Source: Mycolicibacterium aurum
Lineage (GTDB): Bacteria > Actinomycetota > Actinomycetes > Mycobacteriales > Mycobacteriaceae
DNA: 64,000 nucleotides
Direction of reading: 5' to 3'
Assembly (NCBI RefSeq): GCF_900637195.1
Contig: NZ_LR134356.1
Coordinates: forward strand, 3,844,001-3,908,000
Shown here: positions 7,952 to 16,153 of the stretch, one piece after another
How the letters are laid out: each line of letters starts with the position of its first letter
How positions within the stretch are numbered: the first letter of the stretch is position 1
The notes under the pieces: model-generated
Told to the model about the DNA's origin: nothing
Seen by the model: the letters and a program-made list of their open reading frames with translations, nothing else
The model's database searches: none
Translations under genes and position numbers: made by a program

Positions 7952-9217
7952 TTACGCGGGTTCGAGCCGCTCCAACCGCCCTTCGGTGAGCGATGCCACC
8001 TGGTCGACCACCACCCGCAGACGCGCGGCATCGTCGGCCGCGGCGTTGAAATCGGGAACGAACAGCGGGTCCAGTGTGGCGGGCGCACCGGCGAGGACGA
8101 ACGCGACCACGGCCTCGACGCTGGCACGCTGCCGTTCCTGCAGATCGAGATGCGCCGGATCGGACATGATGAACTGCAGCGCCAGGATCTTCAGGACCGC
8201 CACCTCGGCACGCACCACGGTCGGCACCTCCAGGTCGGTGCGGTAGCGCACCAGCCGGCCGGGCCCGGTCAGGTTGCGCGTGGCCGCGATGGCCGACGAC
8301 GCGAACCGACCCACCAGTTCACTGGTCATCGTCTTCAACGCCACCGACGCCGTCAGCGTCCCGTCGTACTTGCCGACCGCGGCCACTGCAGGCAGCTGCG
8401 AGAGCCGTTCGGCCGCCTCGACCAGGTCGGCCGCCGCCAGACCGCCGCCCATGCCGTGCGACTGCCCCAACCGGCCCAACGCACTCACCGCGTCGTCGTC
8501 GGCCAGCACCCGCAGATCGATGCGCCCGGAGATCACGCCGTCCTCGACGTCGTGCACGGAGTAGGCGACGTCGTCGGCCCAGTCCATGATCTGCGCCTCC
8601 AGGCACGGTCTGCGCTCCGGCGCGTCACCGCGCATCCACGCCGCGCCCTCGGCGTCGTCGGCGTAGAACCCGAACTTGCCGCCCTCCTGCGGGCGGAACC
8701 ACGGGTATTTCGTCACCGCGTCCAGCGCAGCCCGGGTCAGGTTGAGTCCTGCGCTTCGATGTTGGCTGTCAAGGACTTTCGGCTCCAGACGGGTCAGGAT
8801 GCGGAAGTTCTGCGCGTTGCCCTCGAATCCGCCGCACGCGTCGGCGAGCTGGTTGAGGGCGCGCTCCCCGTTGTGCCCGTAGGGCGGATGGCCGATGTCG
8901 TGTGCCAAACCGGCCAGATCGACCAGATCGGGATCGGCGCCCAGCCCGACGGCCATTCCGCGTCCGATCTGGGCCACTTCCAGCGAGTGGGTCAGCCGGG
9001 TGCGCGGCGTCTCGCTCTGACGCGGACCCACCACCTGGGTCTTGTCGGCCAGGCGCCGCAGCGCCGCCGAATGCAGAACCCGGGCGCGGTCGCGGGCGAA
9101 ATCGGTGCGGTGCTCGGTTCCGGTCCCCGGCAACGCGGCAGCCTTCGGCGATTCGACCACCAGACGCTCATGGTCGAACTCGCTGTAGGGATCACGTTGC
9201 GTGAGATCAGGGGACAC
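7952..9217 (-). CDS. dgt: Deoxyguanosinetriphosphate triphosphohydrolase-like HD protein
   Basis: A 421-residue HD-domain enzyme that hydrolyses dNTPs (classically dGTP to deoxyguanosine and triphosphate), helping set nucleotide pools for replication. The metal-binding residues are seen in order: TRLTHSLEV, the HD pair in LAHDIGHPPYGHNGE near residues 107-120, and DWADDVAYSVHDVEDG near residue 217. Length matches the type 2 dGTPase-like family. GTG 9217 starts MSPDLTQRDPY. It is the promoter-proximal gene of a dgt-dnaG pair and diverges from the TPM-domain gene, with 73 bases between the starts. Confidence 0.95.
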   Translation of the reverse strand: MSPDLTQRDPYSEFDHERLVVESPKAAALPGTGTEHRTDFARDRARVLHSAALRRLADKTQVVGPRQSETPRTRLTHSLEVAQIGRGMAVGLGADPDLVDLAGLAHDIGHPPYGHNGERALNQLADACGGFEGNAQNFRILTRLEPKVLDSQHRSAGLNLTRAALDAVTKYPWFRPQEGGKFGFYADDAEGAAWMRGDAPERRPCLEAQIMDWADDVAYSVHDVEDGVISGRIDLRVLADDDAVSALGRLGQSHGMGGGLAAADLVEAAERLSQLPAVAAVGKYDGTLTASVALKTMTSELVGRFASSAIAATRNLTGPGRLVRYRTDLEVPTVVRAEVAVLKILALQFIMSDPAHLDLQERQRASVEAVVAFVLAGAPATLDPLFVPDFNAAADDAARLRVVVDQVASLTEGRLERLEPA

Positions 9218-9290
9218 CGCCGCACAGTCTGCCAGGCCCTACACCCAAGTAAATGCAGCCATGAGGGTGTCCGGCACTAGATTGGCGGAC

Positions 9291-11276
9291 ATGCGCGTCG
9301 CCCGCCTGCTCAGCATGTTGCTCGCCGTCCTGACCGTCGGATTTCTGTGCGCGCCGGGCGTGTCCGCGGACCCGCCGCTGCGGTTGCCGTCGTACCTCAC
9401 CGACAACGCAGGTGCGCTGGACGCCGCGGGTCAGGCACAGGTGCAGGAGGCCGTCGACCGCCTCTACGACGAACGTCGCATCCGGCTGTGGGTGGTGTTC
9501 GTCGAGAACTTCTCCGGCCAGACCGCCCAGACGTGGGCGCAATCCACCTATCAGCGCAGCGATCTCGGCAGCCAGGACGCGATCCTGGCCGTCGCCACCG
9601 TCGACCGCGCCTACGCGCTGCTGGCCCCGACCGACGCGCTGGGCGGTGTCGACATCGACAAGGTCCGGCGTGACCGGGTCGAGCCGCTGCTGCGCACCGG
9701 CGACTGGGCCGGTGCCGCGGTGGCGGCGGCCGAGGGCCTGGCCGACACCAGCGGCGGCGGCTCGGTGAGCTGGGTCGCGGTGCTGCTGCTGCTCGGGCTC
9801 ATCGCGCTGGCGTTGGCGGCACTGGTGCTCTGGCAGCGCCGCCGGCGACGGAAGCGGCGCGAGGCCGAGTTCGAGGCCGCACAAAGGGTGGATCCGTCGG
9901 ACCCCAATGCGCTGGCCGCCGTGTCGTTGGACGCACTCGATGACCTGTCCAAGACCATCGTCGTCGAGGTCGACAACGAGGTGCGCACCAGTGAGAGCGA
10001 ATTGGCATTGGCGGTCGAGGAATTCGGTGAACGCGACACCGCGCCGTTCACCCAGGCGGTGACCAACGCCAGAAGCACCCTGGCCCAGGCGCTCAACGTC
10101 CGGCACATCCTCGACGACGCCGTGCCGGAAACCCCGATGCAGCGTCGCGACCTGCTGACCCGGGTCATCGTCGCCGCCGCGAAGGCCGACAGGGAGCTCG
10201 AGGCCCAACGGGAGAACTTCGCCGGGCTGCGCGATCTGGTGATCAACGCCCCCAGCCGCCTCGACGCCCTCACCCAGCAGCTGGTCGATCTCACCGCGCG
10301 GCTCACCCCCGCCGAACAGACGCTGACACGGCTGAAGGATCAATTCGCCGAGAGCGCACTGGTTTCGGTGTCCGACAACATCGACGAAGCCAAGCAGCGG
10401 CTGGAGTTCGCCGATCAGAGCATCACCACCGCGCGTGACCTGGTGTCGCGGCCGGCCGACCGGCAGGGCGGGCTGGTCGACGCCATCCACAACGCCGAGG
10501 CCGCTCTGGGGCAGGCCCGCACGCTGCTCGACGCCGTGGACAGCGCAGCCACCGACATCAACCGCGCGGTGACCGGCCTGCCCGCGGTCATCGCCGACAC
10601 CCAGAGTGGGATCAACCGGGCCGGCGCGCAGTTGGCGCAGGGCGGGGTGACAGTGGCGACGCAGCTCAGCGCTGCCCGCGACGACGCCGTGCAGGCGGTG
10701 GCGCACGCGCAAAGCGCGGGCAACGCCGATCCCCTCGGCGCCTTCACGCGGTTGACCCAGGCCGATGCCGAGCTGGACCGGCTGCTCGCCGACGTCGCGC
10801 AGGAACGCGAAACCCTTGAGCGGCTCAGCCGCACGTTCGACCAGGCCCTGTTCAATGCGCAGTCCCGCGTGCGGGCGGTGTCGGATTACATCGACACCCG
10901 TCGTGGTGTGATCGGGCCGGAAGCACGAACCCGGCTATCGGAGGCGGTCCGGCAGTTGCAGGCGGCACAGGACAAGCGTTCCACGAACCTCGCCGAGGCC
11001 ACCGCCCACGCGAACGGTGCCGCGATGCTGGCCGCGCAGGCCCAGTCCCTGGCCAATTCGGACGTCACCGCCGCCCAGCGTCACTTTGGCGGGCCGTACG
11101 GCGGCGGCGGAGGCGGCGGCGGTCAGATGGGTGCCGTGATCGGCGGGATCCTCATCGGCAACATCCTCGGCGGCGCGATGCGGGGCGGCTTCGGTGGATT
11201 CGGCGGCGGCGGCTTCGGCGGCGGGTTCGGCGGCGGTGGTGGTGGCGGCATGAGCGGTGGCGGCGGCCGCTTCTAG
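9291..11276 (+). CDS. TPM-domain (Psb32/MOLO) membrane protein, Rv2345-like
   Basis: A 661-residue exported membrane protein. It has a signal peptide ending near VSADP, an extracellular TPM domain (about residues 25-155, with AGALDAAGQAQVQEAVDRLY and WVVFVENFSG), one membrane helix near residues 165-182 followed by a strongly basic RRRRRKRRE stop-transfer, then about 400 residues of helical, coiled-coil-rich cytoplasmic sequence and a Gly-rich tail of about 60 residues. Function in mycobacteria is unproven; TPM domains elsewhere work in photosystem repair or as phosphatases. ATG 9291 follows a TAGATT minus-10 at 9278-9283, so the mRNA is probably leaderless from this codon; ATG 9261 is the alternative. 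It corresponds to Rv2345 (about 660 residues). Confidence 0.85.
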   Translation: MRVARLLSMLLAVLTVGFLCAPGVSADPPLRLPSYLTDNAGALDAAGQAQVQEAVDRLYDERRIRLWVVFVENFSGQTAQTWAQSTYQRSDLGSQDAILAVATVDRAYALLAPTDALGGVDIDKVRRDRVEPLLRTGDWAGAAVAAAEGLADTSGGGSVSWVAVLLLLGLIALALAALVLWQRRRRRKRREAEFEAAQRVDPSDPNALAAVSLDALDDLSKTIVVEVDNEVRTSESELALAVEEFGERDTAPFTQAVTNARSTLAQALNVRHILDDAVPETPMQRRDLLTRVIVAAAKADRELEAQRENFAGLRDLVINAPSRLDALTQQLVDLTARLTPAEQTLTRLKDQFAESALVSVSDNIDEAKQRLEFADQSITTARDLVSRPADRQGGLVDAIHNAEAALGQARTLLDAVDSAATDINRAVTGLPAVIADTQSGINRAGAQLAQGGVTVATQLSAARDDAVQAVAHAQSAGNADPLGAFTRLTQADAELDRLLADVAQERETLERLSRTFDQALFNAQSRVRAVSDYIDTRRGVIGPEARTRLSEAVRQLQAAQDKRSTNLAEATAHANGAAMLAAQAQSLANSDVTAAQRHFGGPYGGGGGGGGQMGAVIGGILIGNILGGAMRGGFGGFGGGGFGGGFGGGGGGGMSGGGGRF

Positions 11277-11282
11277 CCCCTT

Positions 11283-11486
11283 TTCGATGCCAAGCTCGCC
11301 GTCGAGTACGACGGGTTCGACTGGCACAGCGATCAGCAGCAGTTCGCCAAGGATCGTCAGAAACGCGCCGCGCTCAACGAGATTGGCTGGCGAATGTTGT
11401 CGATCGTGTCAGACGACGTACGCAGGTACCCGCAGGACCTCGTCCGTCGCATCGAGGGCGAGTTGACGCGGCGACACGCAGCGTGA
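11283..11486 (+). pseudogene. Remnant of a DUF559-type endonuclease-like protein (C-terminal part only)
   Basis: Directly after the TPM-gene stop and in the same frame, 67 codons without a start codon encode a protein-like sequence ending at a TGA at 11484-11486. Key stretches are AVEYDGFDWHS, then Q-x5-R-x5-L, then the conserved GWRM-x-SIVSDDVRRYPQ and LVRRIEGEL. This is the C-terminal half of the DUF559 / very-short-patch-repair-like nuclease fold common in actinobacteria, including the acidic EYDG and the DDV motif. The N-terminal two thirds are missing, so it is a deletion remnant. In Mtb the interval between Rv2345 and glyS holds a large variable set (esxO-plcC region), so this is a rearrangement-prone spot. 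Codon use is still GC-ending, suggesting a recent loss. Confidence 0.75.
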
Positions 11487-11513
11487 GTGTGCGCAAAGTC
11501 CAGGAAATCGCCG

Positions 11514-11534
11514 GCGTGTCGACCCCAGACACGC
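11514..11534. terminator. GC-rich hairpin between convergent units
   Basis: A perfect 7-base-pair inverted repeat, GCGTGTC and GACACGC, separated by a 7-base loop, lies 18 bases beyond the glyS stop on the minus strand and just after the DUF559 remnant. There is no T-run on either side. It could serve as a bidirectional terminator of the weak-tail type proposed for mycobacteria; this is inference. Confidence 0.4.
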
Positions 11535-11551
11535 ACGCTCGCGGGGTGGGG

Positions 11552-12955
11552 CTAGCAGCCCTTGAGTCGCACGGCGAGGTAGTTGGACACCTCAGAGATC
11601 GCCACGCGCTCCTGGGTCATGGCGTCGCGCTCGCGGATGGTGACCGCATGGTCCTCGAGCGAGTCGAAGTCCAGCGTCACGCAGAACGGTGTGCCGATCT
11701 CGTCCTGGCGGCGGTAGCGCCTGCCGATGGCACCCGCGTCGTCGAATTCGATGTTCCACGACTGCCGCAGCTCGGCGGCCAGGTCTCGGGCTTTCGGTGA
11801 CAGGTCGGCGTGGCGGGACAGCGGCAGCACCGCGGCCTTGACCGGGGCCAGCCGCGGATCCAGCTTGAGCACCGTGCGCTTGTCGACGCCGCCCTTGGCG
11901 TTGGGCGCCTCGTCCTCGTGGTACGCGTCGACCAGGAAGGCCATCAGCGACCGCGTCAGGCCCGCTGCCGGCTCGATGACGTAGGGCACGTAACGGGTGT
12001 CGTTGGCCTGGTCGTAGAACGACAGGTCGACGCCGGAATGCTGGGAATGCGTGGACAAATCGAAGTTCGTCCGGTTGGCGATGCCTTCGAGCTCGCCCCA
12101 GGGGTTGCCGGAGAAGCCGAACTTGTACTCGATGTCGACCGTGCCGTCGCTGTAGTGCGACAGCTTCTCCTTCGGATGGTCGTACAGGCGCAGGTTGTCG
12201 CGGTTGATGCCGAGGTCGACGTACCAGGCCAGCCGGGTGTCGATCCAGTACTGGTGCCACTCGGGTGCCGTGGACGGCTCGACGAAGAACTCCATCTCCA
12301 TCTGCTCGAACTCGCGCGTCCGGAAGATGAAGTTGCCCGGCGTGATCTCGTTGCGGAAGCTCTTGCCGATCTGGCCGATGCCGAACGGTGGCTTCTTGCG
12401 CGCAGTGGTGACCACATTGGCAAAGTTGACGAAGATGCCCTGCGCGGTTTCGGGCCGCAGGTAGTGCAGGCCCTCCTCGGTCTCGATGGGACCGAGATAC
12501 GTCTTGAGCATCATGTTGAAGTCGCGCGGCTCGGTCCACTGACCCTTGGTGCCGCAGTCGGGGCAGACGATCTCCGACATCGGCACGTCATCGGGCGCAA
12601 TGTCCTCTTTGGGCGCCTTCTTCAGTGCGTACGCCTCCTGCAGATGATCCTGCCGGTGCCGCTTGTGGCAGTTCTGGCATTCCACCAGCGGGTCGTTGAA
12701 CACTGCGACGTGTCCGGAAGCCACCCACACCTCGCGGGGAAGGATGATCGCCGAGTCCAGGCCGACGACATCGTCACGGCCCGTGACGACGGACCGCCAC
12801 CACTGCCGCTTGATGTTCTCCTTGAGCTCGACGCCCAGTGGCCCGTAGTCCCAGGCGGATTTGGTACCGCCATAGATCTCGCCGGACTGGAACACCAGCC
12901 CACGCCGCTTGGCCAGGTTTGCAACCGTGTCGATGATCGAGGAAGACGGAGCCAC
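11552..12955 (-). CDS. glyS: Glycyl-tRNA synthetase (dimeric, class II)
   Basis: A 467-residue cytoplasmic enzyme that charges tRNA-Gly with glycine. It is the eukaryotic/actinobacterial alpha2 type. Visible parts: the opening DTVANLAKRRGLVFQSGEIYGG, class II motif 2 region FRNEITPGNFIFRTREFEQMEMEF (near residues 205-230; key residues Arg and Glu), a CxxC pair (ECQNCHKRH and CPDCG) and the motif 3 region AAGLTRSLMAF. GTG 12955 is chosen because the Mtb protein begins at this point and sequence upstream is antisense to smtB. It is divergent from smtB with 85 bases between starts, as in Mtb (Rv2357c-Rv2358). Confidence 0.97.
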   Translation of the reverse strand: MAPSSSIIDTVANLAKRRGLVFQSGEIYGGTKSAWDYGPLGVELKENIKRQWWRSVVTGRDDVVGLDSAIILPREVWVASGHVAVFNDPLVECQNCHKRHRQDHLQEAYALKKAPKEDIAPDDVPMSEIVCPDCGTKGQWTEPRDFNMMLKTYLGPIETEEGLHYLRPETAQGIFVNFANVVTTARKKPPFGIGQIGKSFRNEITPGNFIFRTREFEQMEMEFFVEPSTAPEWHQYWIDTRLAWYVDLGINRDNLRLYDHPKEKLSHYSDGTVDIEYKFGFSGNPWGELEGIANRTNFDLSTHSQHSGVDLSFYDQANDTRYVPYVIEPAAGLTRSLMAFLVDAYHEDEAPNAKGGVDKRTVLKLDPRLAPVKAAVLPLSRHADLSPKARDLAAELRQSWNIEFDDAGAIGRRYRRQDEIGTPFCVTLDFDSLEDHAVTIRERDAMTQERVAISEVSNYLAVRLKGC

Positions 12956-13004
12956 GGCTCCACAGCGTAGCGATGCCCCGGCCGCCTCACGCGTGACATC
13001 CCCA

Positions 13005-13032
13005 TTGACATGCAGGATTACGCATGTATCGT
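13005..13032 (+). promoter_or_regulatory. smtB-zur promoter with ArsR-type operator
   Basis: A minus-35 TTGACA (13005-13010) and a minus-10 TATCGT (13027-13032) are 16 bases apart. Between and over them lies a perfect inverted repeat ACATGC-N8-GCATGT (13008-13013 and 13022-13027), a shape expected of an SmtB/ArsR dimer site. Predicted transcription start falls at about 13039-13041, on the smtB ATG. This is consistent with zinc-dependent autoregulation of smtB-zur known in mycobacteria; binding here is inference. Confidence 0.6.
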
Positions 13033-13040
13033 GGAATCTA

Positions 13041-13403
13041 ATGAAAACCGTTTCCAGTACGGCTGACTCGTCGGACGTCCACAACCACTTCGGCACCCCG
13101 CCCGCGGAGATGCCGTCCCGCGCCCTGCTCGACACCGCCGGAGATCTGCTGCGCGCGCTGGCCGCACCGGTACGTATCGCCATCGTGCTGCAGCTGCGCG
13201 AAGAGGCACGCTGCGTGCACGAACTGGTGGACGCCCTGGACGTGCCGCAACCGCTGGTCAGCCAGCATCTGCGCATCCTCAAAGCCGCCGGTGTGGTCGA
13301 GGGCGCACGCTCGGGACGAGAAGTGCTGTACCGCTTGGTCGACCACCACCTGTCCGACATCGTCGTGGCTGCCGTGACGCATTCGGCCGAGGACAGCCAG
13401 TGA
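13041..13403 (+). CDS. smtB: ArsR/SmtB-family zinc-responsive repressor
   Basis: A 120-residue winged-helix repressor. In Mtb the orthologue (Rv2358) represses its own operon and is released by zinc. The helix-turn-helix is visible as DALDVPQPLVSQHLRILKAAGVV (near residues 70-92), preceded by the ELVDAL recognition support and by LRALAAPVRIAIVLQL. The C-terminal HH (DHHLSD) and N-terminal HNH residues could form the metal site. The ATG at 13041 is preferred over the much longer open frame because the promoter lies at 13005-13032, making a leaderless start. Its TGA overlaps the zur GTG by 4 bases, so the two are translationally coupled. Confidence 0.92.
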   Translation: MKTVSSTADSSDVHNHFGTPPAEMPSRALLDTAGDLLRALAAPVRIAIVLQLREEARCVHELVDALDVPQPLVSQHLRILKAAGVVEGARSGREVLYRLVDHHLSDIVVAAVTHSAEDSQ

Positions 13404-13804
13404 CCGGGGTGATCCGCGCGACGCGCCAGCGCGCCGCGATCTCGGCACTGCTGGAGAACATCGAGGACTTCCGGTCCGCGCAGGAATTGCACGACGAGTT
13501 GCGCCGTAGCGGCGAAGGCATCGGCCTGACCACGGTGTACCGCACGCTGCAGCAGATGGCCACGGCCGGCATGGTGGATACGTTGCGCACAGACACCGGG
13601 GAATCGGTGTACCGCCGGTGCTCAGAGCACCACCATCACCACCTGGTGTGCCGGGCCTGCGGTTCCACCGTCGAGATCCAGGGCGGTCACGTCGAGTCGT
13701 GGGCCGCCGAGATCGCCAAAGAGCACGGCTTCTCCGACGTGAGCCACACCATCGAGATCTTCGGCATCTGCAGCAAGTGCGTCGCCAGCACCTCAGAGGA
13801 CTAG
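13400..13804 (+). CDS. zur: Zinc uptake regulator Zur (FurB)
   Basis: A 134-residue Fur-family repressor that with bound Zn2+ shuts off zinc uptake genes. It carries the winged-helix region with TTVYRTLQQMATAGMVD (near residues 44-60), a His cluster SEHHHHHLVC and the structural zinc cysteines CRAC and CSKC (near residues 82-85 and 125-128). GTG 13400 overlaps the smtB stop (GTGA), the Mtb Rv2358-Rv2359 arrangement, so both regulators come from one zinc-controlled operon. The convergent small membrane-protein gene overlaps its last 4 bases. Confidence 0.94.
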   Translation: MTGVIRATRQRAAISALLENIEDFRSAQELHDELRRSGEGIGLTTVYRTLQQMATAGMVDTLRTDTGESVYRRCSEHHHHHLVCRACGSTVEIQGGHVESWAAEIAKEHGFSDVSHTIEIFGICSKCVASTSED

Positions 13805-13992
13805 CGGCGGGTGAAACCTCGCCACCCGGCGATGGCGACGCCGATGCCGACCAGAGCGATGAGCGGGCCCAACACCGACCACGTGGTGGTGCTGCTCATC
13901 GGACTCCCCTGCACCGCACCGAACCCCTGCAGCGCGAACAGCACACCGAAGAGCGCGACCACTATCCCGATGACGACCACTGCTATGCGCAT
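13801..13992 (-). CDS. Small two-helix membrane protein, hypothetical
   Basis: A 63-residue protein made almost entirely of two transmembrane segments: MRIAVVVIGIVVALFGVLFALQ and a second around SVLGPLIALVGIGVAIAG, separated by a short polar loop (QGSPMSSTTTW) and ending in basic FTRR. This is a hairpin with the C-terminus likely cytoplasmic. No role is known. Codon use and clean helix pattern support that it is real. It converges on zur and is transcribed in the opposite direction to smtB-zur. Confidence 0.65.
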   Translation of the reverse strand: MRIAVVVIGIVVALFGVLFALQGFGAVQGSPMSSTTTWSVLGPLIALVGIGVAIAGWRGFTRR

Positions 13993-14009
13993 GTCTGCGA
14001 CCCTAGTCC

Positions 14010-14417
14010 TCAGCCGACCAGCGCCCGGCGGACATCGGCGCCGGTGGCCAGCACCATCAGCACCAGCGTGCGGAGCGCGTCGTCGGTGAGTCCGGCGGCC
14101 GGGAAGTTGTAGCGCAGCAGCACATCGCCGGTCTTCTTCGAATTTCCCTTGGCGGCACCGATCTTCTCGACCAGCGACACGGTGCCGAGAAGCGTGTCAT
14201 GCGCGTGCTTGGCGACCTTCGCACGAATCTTGCTGTCCAGTGGCAGATCCCAGGCGAGCACTTGCGTCAGCGATACCAGGTCGAGGTCCTCGGCGATGGT
14301 GACCACCCGCAGCGAGGCGAATGTCTCGTCGTGCTGCACCGTAAGTGCGCCGTCGTCTTCGTGCGTGACCGGGAGGACTTCCTCCAGCACGGGGGCGAGC
14401 CGCTCCGCGAGGTTCAT
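14010..14417 (-). CDS. Conserved hypothetical protein, Rv2360c-like
   Basis: A 135-residue soluble protein opening MNLAERLAPVLEEVLP. No catalytic motif or family signature was recognised. There are no cysteines and no export signal, so it is probably cytoplasmic. It begins 16 bases after the uppS stop on the same strand, and the matching Mtb neighbour of uppS is Rv2360c. ATG 14417 is chosen since the frame upstream overlaps the uppS coding region. The function is unknown; co-transcription with recO-uppS is likely. Confidence 0.75.
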   Translation of the reverse strand: MNLAERLAPVLEEVLPVTHEDDGALTVQHDETFASLRVVTIAEDLDLVSLTQVLAWDLPLDSKIRAKVAKHAHDTLLGTVSLVEKIGAAKGNSKKTGDVLLRYNFPAAGLTDDALRTLVLMVLATGADVRRALVG

Positions 14418-14433
14418 CGGCGCGCCGTCCCCC

Positions 14434-15318
14434 TCAGGCCCTGCCGAAGCGACGATTGCGGTGGACGTACTCCTCGCACGCGGCCCAGAGGTCGCGACGG
14501 TCGTAGTCCGGCCACAGCTTGTCCTGGAACACGTATTCGGCGTAGGCGGCCTGCCACAGCAGGAAGTTGCTCGCCCGCTGCTCCCCGGACGTGCGGATGA
14601 ACAGATCGACATCGGGAATGTCCGCGCGGTGCAGGTGCTTGGCGAACGCCGCTTCGGTGATGCGGCCGGGTTTGATCTTTCCGTCGACCGCCTCCTGCGC
14701 CAGTTCGCGCGCCGCCTCCACGATCTCGGTGCGGCCGCCGTAATTGACGCAGTAATTGATCGTGATCACGTCGTTGTCGACGGTCATCTGCTCGGCGATG
14801 TCGAATTCCTTGATGACGCTGCTCCACATCCGCGGACGCGACCCGACCCAGCGCATCCGCACGCCCATGTCGTTGAGGTTCTCCCGCCGGCGACGCACCA
14901 CCTCGCGGTTGAAGCCCATCAGGAATCGGACTTCCTCGGTGCTGCGCTTCCAGTTCTCGGTCGAGAACGCGTACACCGTCAGGTGTTTGACGCCGATCTC
15001 GATGGCGCCGCAGGTGATGTCGATCAGCACCGCCTCGCCCATCTTGTGGCCCTCGGTGCGCCCGAGTCCGCGCTGGGTGGCCCACCGGCCGTTGCCGTCC
15101 ATCACCACCGCGACGTGGTTGGGCACCTGGTCGGCCGGGATCTGGGGCGCGGCCTCTTTCGAGGTGTGCTGCGGCGGCCGGGCGAACTTGCCGTTGGTGC
15201 GCTGCGGTAGTTCCGGAAAGACGACGGGCCAGTTCGACTTGTCCGGGAACGTCGGATAGTCGTCAGGCGCCGGGGGCAGCTGCGGGTAGCGGCTCTTCCC
15301 CGTCCGCTTGGTAGGCAT
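14434..15318 (-). CDS. uppS: Long-chain cis-prenyl (decaprenyl) diphosphate synthase
   Basis: A 294-residue cis-prenyltransferase that adds isopentenyl units to an allylic diphosphate. In Mtb the orthologue Rv2361c makes decaprenyl diphosphate, the lipid carrier for arabinogalactan, lipoarabinomannan and peptidoglycan. Signature regions are HVAVVMDGNGRWATQRG (substrate-binding Asp and Asn), TVYAFSTENWKRS, and FIRTSGEQRASNFLLWQ-AYAEYVF near residues 240-265. An N-terminal extension of about 65 residues before the core is as in mycobacterial members. ATG 15318 is chosen: AGG sits 9 bases upstream, whereas ATG 15327 abuts it. The gene overlaps the 3' end of recO by 56 bases. Confidence 0.92.
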   Translation of the reverse strand: MPTKRTGKSRYPQLPPAPDDYPTFPDKSNWPVVFPELPQRTNGKFARPPQHTSKEAAPQIPADQVPNHVAVVMDGNGRWATQRGLGRTEGHKMGEAVLIDITCGAIEIGVKHLTVYAFSTENWKRSTEEVRFLMGFNREVVRRRRENLNDMGVRMRWVGSRPRMWSSVIKEFDIAEQMTVDNDVITINYCVNYGGRTEIVEAARELAQEAVDGKIKPGRITEAAFAKHLHRADIPDVDLFIRTSGEQRASNFLLWQAAYAEYVFQDKLWPDYDRRDLWAACEEYVHRNRRFGRA

Positions 15319-16090
15319 GCGCCACATCCTGCCTGATGTCCCTGGGAGCCTCGGCTCGACCCGGCCGCTCGACGAGTGGCAATGTCCGCAATTGTCGCTC
15401 CAGGTGCCACTGCAGATGCGCGGCCACCAACCCGCTGGCCTGGCTGCGGTGCGACGACGTGGAGAGCTGCGCGTGCTCCCAGTCGCCGTCATACAGTGCG
15501 GCCATCAGATCCAGCACACCCTGTGGCGGGGTCACCGATCCCGACGGCCTGCAGTGCACGCACACGCTTCCGCCCGCGCCGACGTGAAAGGCCCGGTGCG
15601 GTCCCGGCGCGGCGCACCGGGCGCATTCGATGAGCGCCGGGGCCCATCCTCCTACCCCCATCGCCCGCAGCAGGTAGGCGTCGAGCACCAGCTCCCGGGG
15701 GCGGGTGCCGTCGGCCACCGCGCGCAGGGCCGCCACGGTGAGCCTGTGCAGCGCGGGCACCGGTGCACCCTCTTCTCCGGCGATCCGCTCCGCGGTCTCC
15801 AGCATGGCGCACGCGCAGGTGTAACGGCCGTAGTCGCTGACGATGTCGGAGGCGAACGCGTCGATGGCCTGCACCTGGGTGACGATGTCGAGATTGCGGC
15901 CAGGGTGCAGCTGAACATCGATGTGCGCGAACGGTTCCAGTCGTGCACCGAACTTGCTGCGGGTGCGCCGCACCCCTTTGGCCACCGCGCGCACCAGCCC
16001 GTGATCGCGAGTGAGAAGACTCACGATCCGGTCGGCTTCGCCGAGCTTGTGCTGACGCAGCACCACCGCTCGGTCTCGGTACAGACGCAT
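15263..16090 (-). CDS. recO: DNA repair protein RecO
   Basis: A 275-residue RecO, which helps load RecA at single-stranded gaps with RecF/RecR. The N-terminal OB-fold region MRLYRDRAVVLRQHKLGEADRIVSLLT and the helical middle are visible, and a four-Cys zinc site is formed by CARC (near residue 159) and CVHC (near residue 180). The open frame runs back to 17824, but that part is antisense to the amidase and is not coding. ATG 16090 matches the family start. It heads the recO-uppS-Rv2360c-like unit and diverges from the amidase, 63 bases apart. Confidence 0.93.
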   Translation of the reverse strand: MRLYRDRAVVLRQHKLGEADRIVSLLTRDHGLVRAVAKGVRRTRSKFGARLEPFAHIDVQLHPGRNLDIVTQVQAIDAFASDIVSDYGRYTCACAMLETAERIAGEEGAPVPALHRLTVAALRAVADGTRPRELVLDAYLLRAMGVGGWAPALIECARCAAPGPHRAFHVGAGGSVCVHCRPSGSVTPPQGVLDLMAALYDGDWEHAQLSTSSHRSQASGLVAAHLQWHLERQLRTLPLVERPGRAEAPRDIRQDVAHAYQADGEEPLPAAAPGA

Positions 16091-16153
16091 CCGGCCAGTC
16101 TCCCACTGCCGGGGGACGATTTCCGGCGCGCAGCGCCGATACTCTCGTAAGTG

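Noticed and set aside
5851..7989. 712-residue open frame on the plus strand opposite dnaG
   Set aside because: It is the mirror of a clear DnaG on the minus strand; GC-rich codons keep the antisense frame open. It has no recognisable domain.
8150..9280. 376-residue open frame opposite dgt
   Set aside because: Antisense shadow of a full HD-domain dGTPase with all catalytic motifs.
13042..13056. TGAAAACCGTTTCCA, a 12/15 match to the mycobacterial Zur box, overlapping the smtB start
   Set aside because: It lies within the first codons of smtB, downstream of the promoter, and one match of this quality could arise by chance. Worth only a mention.
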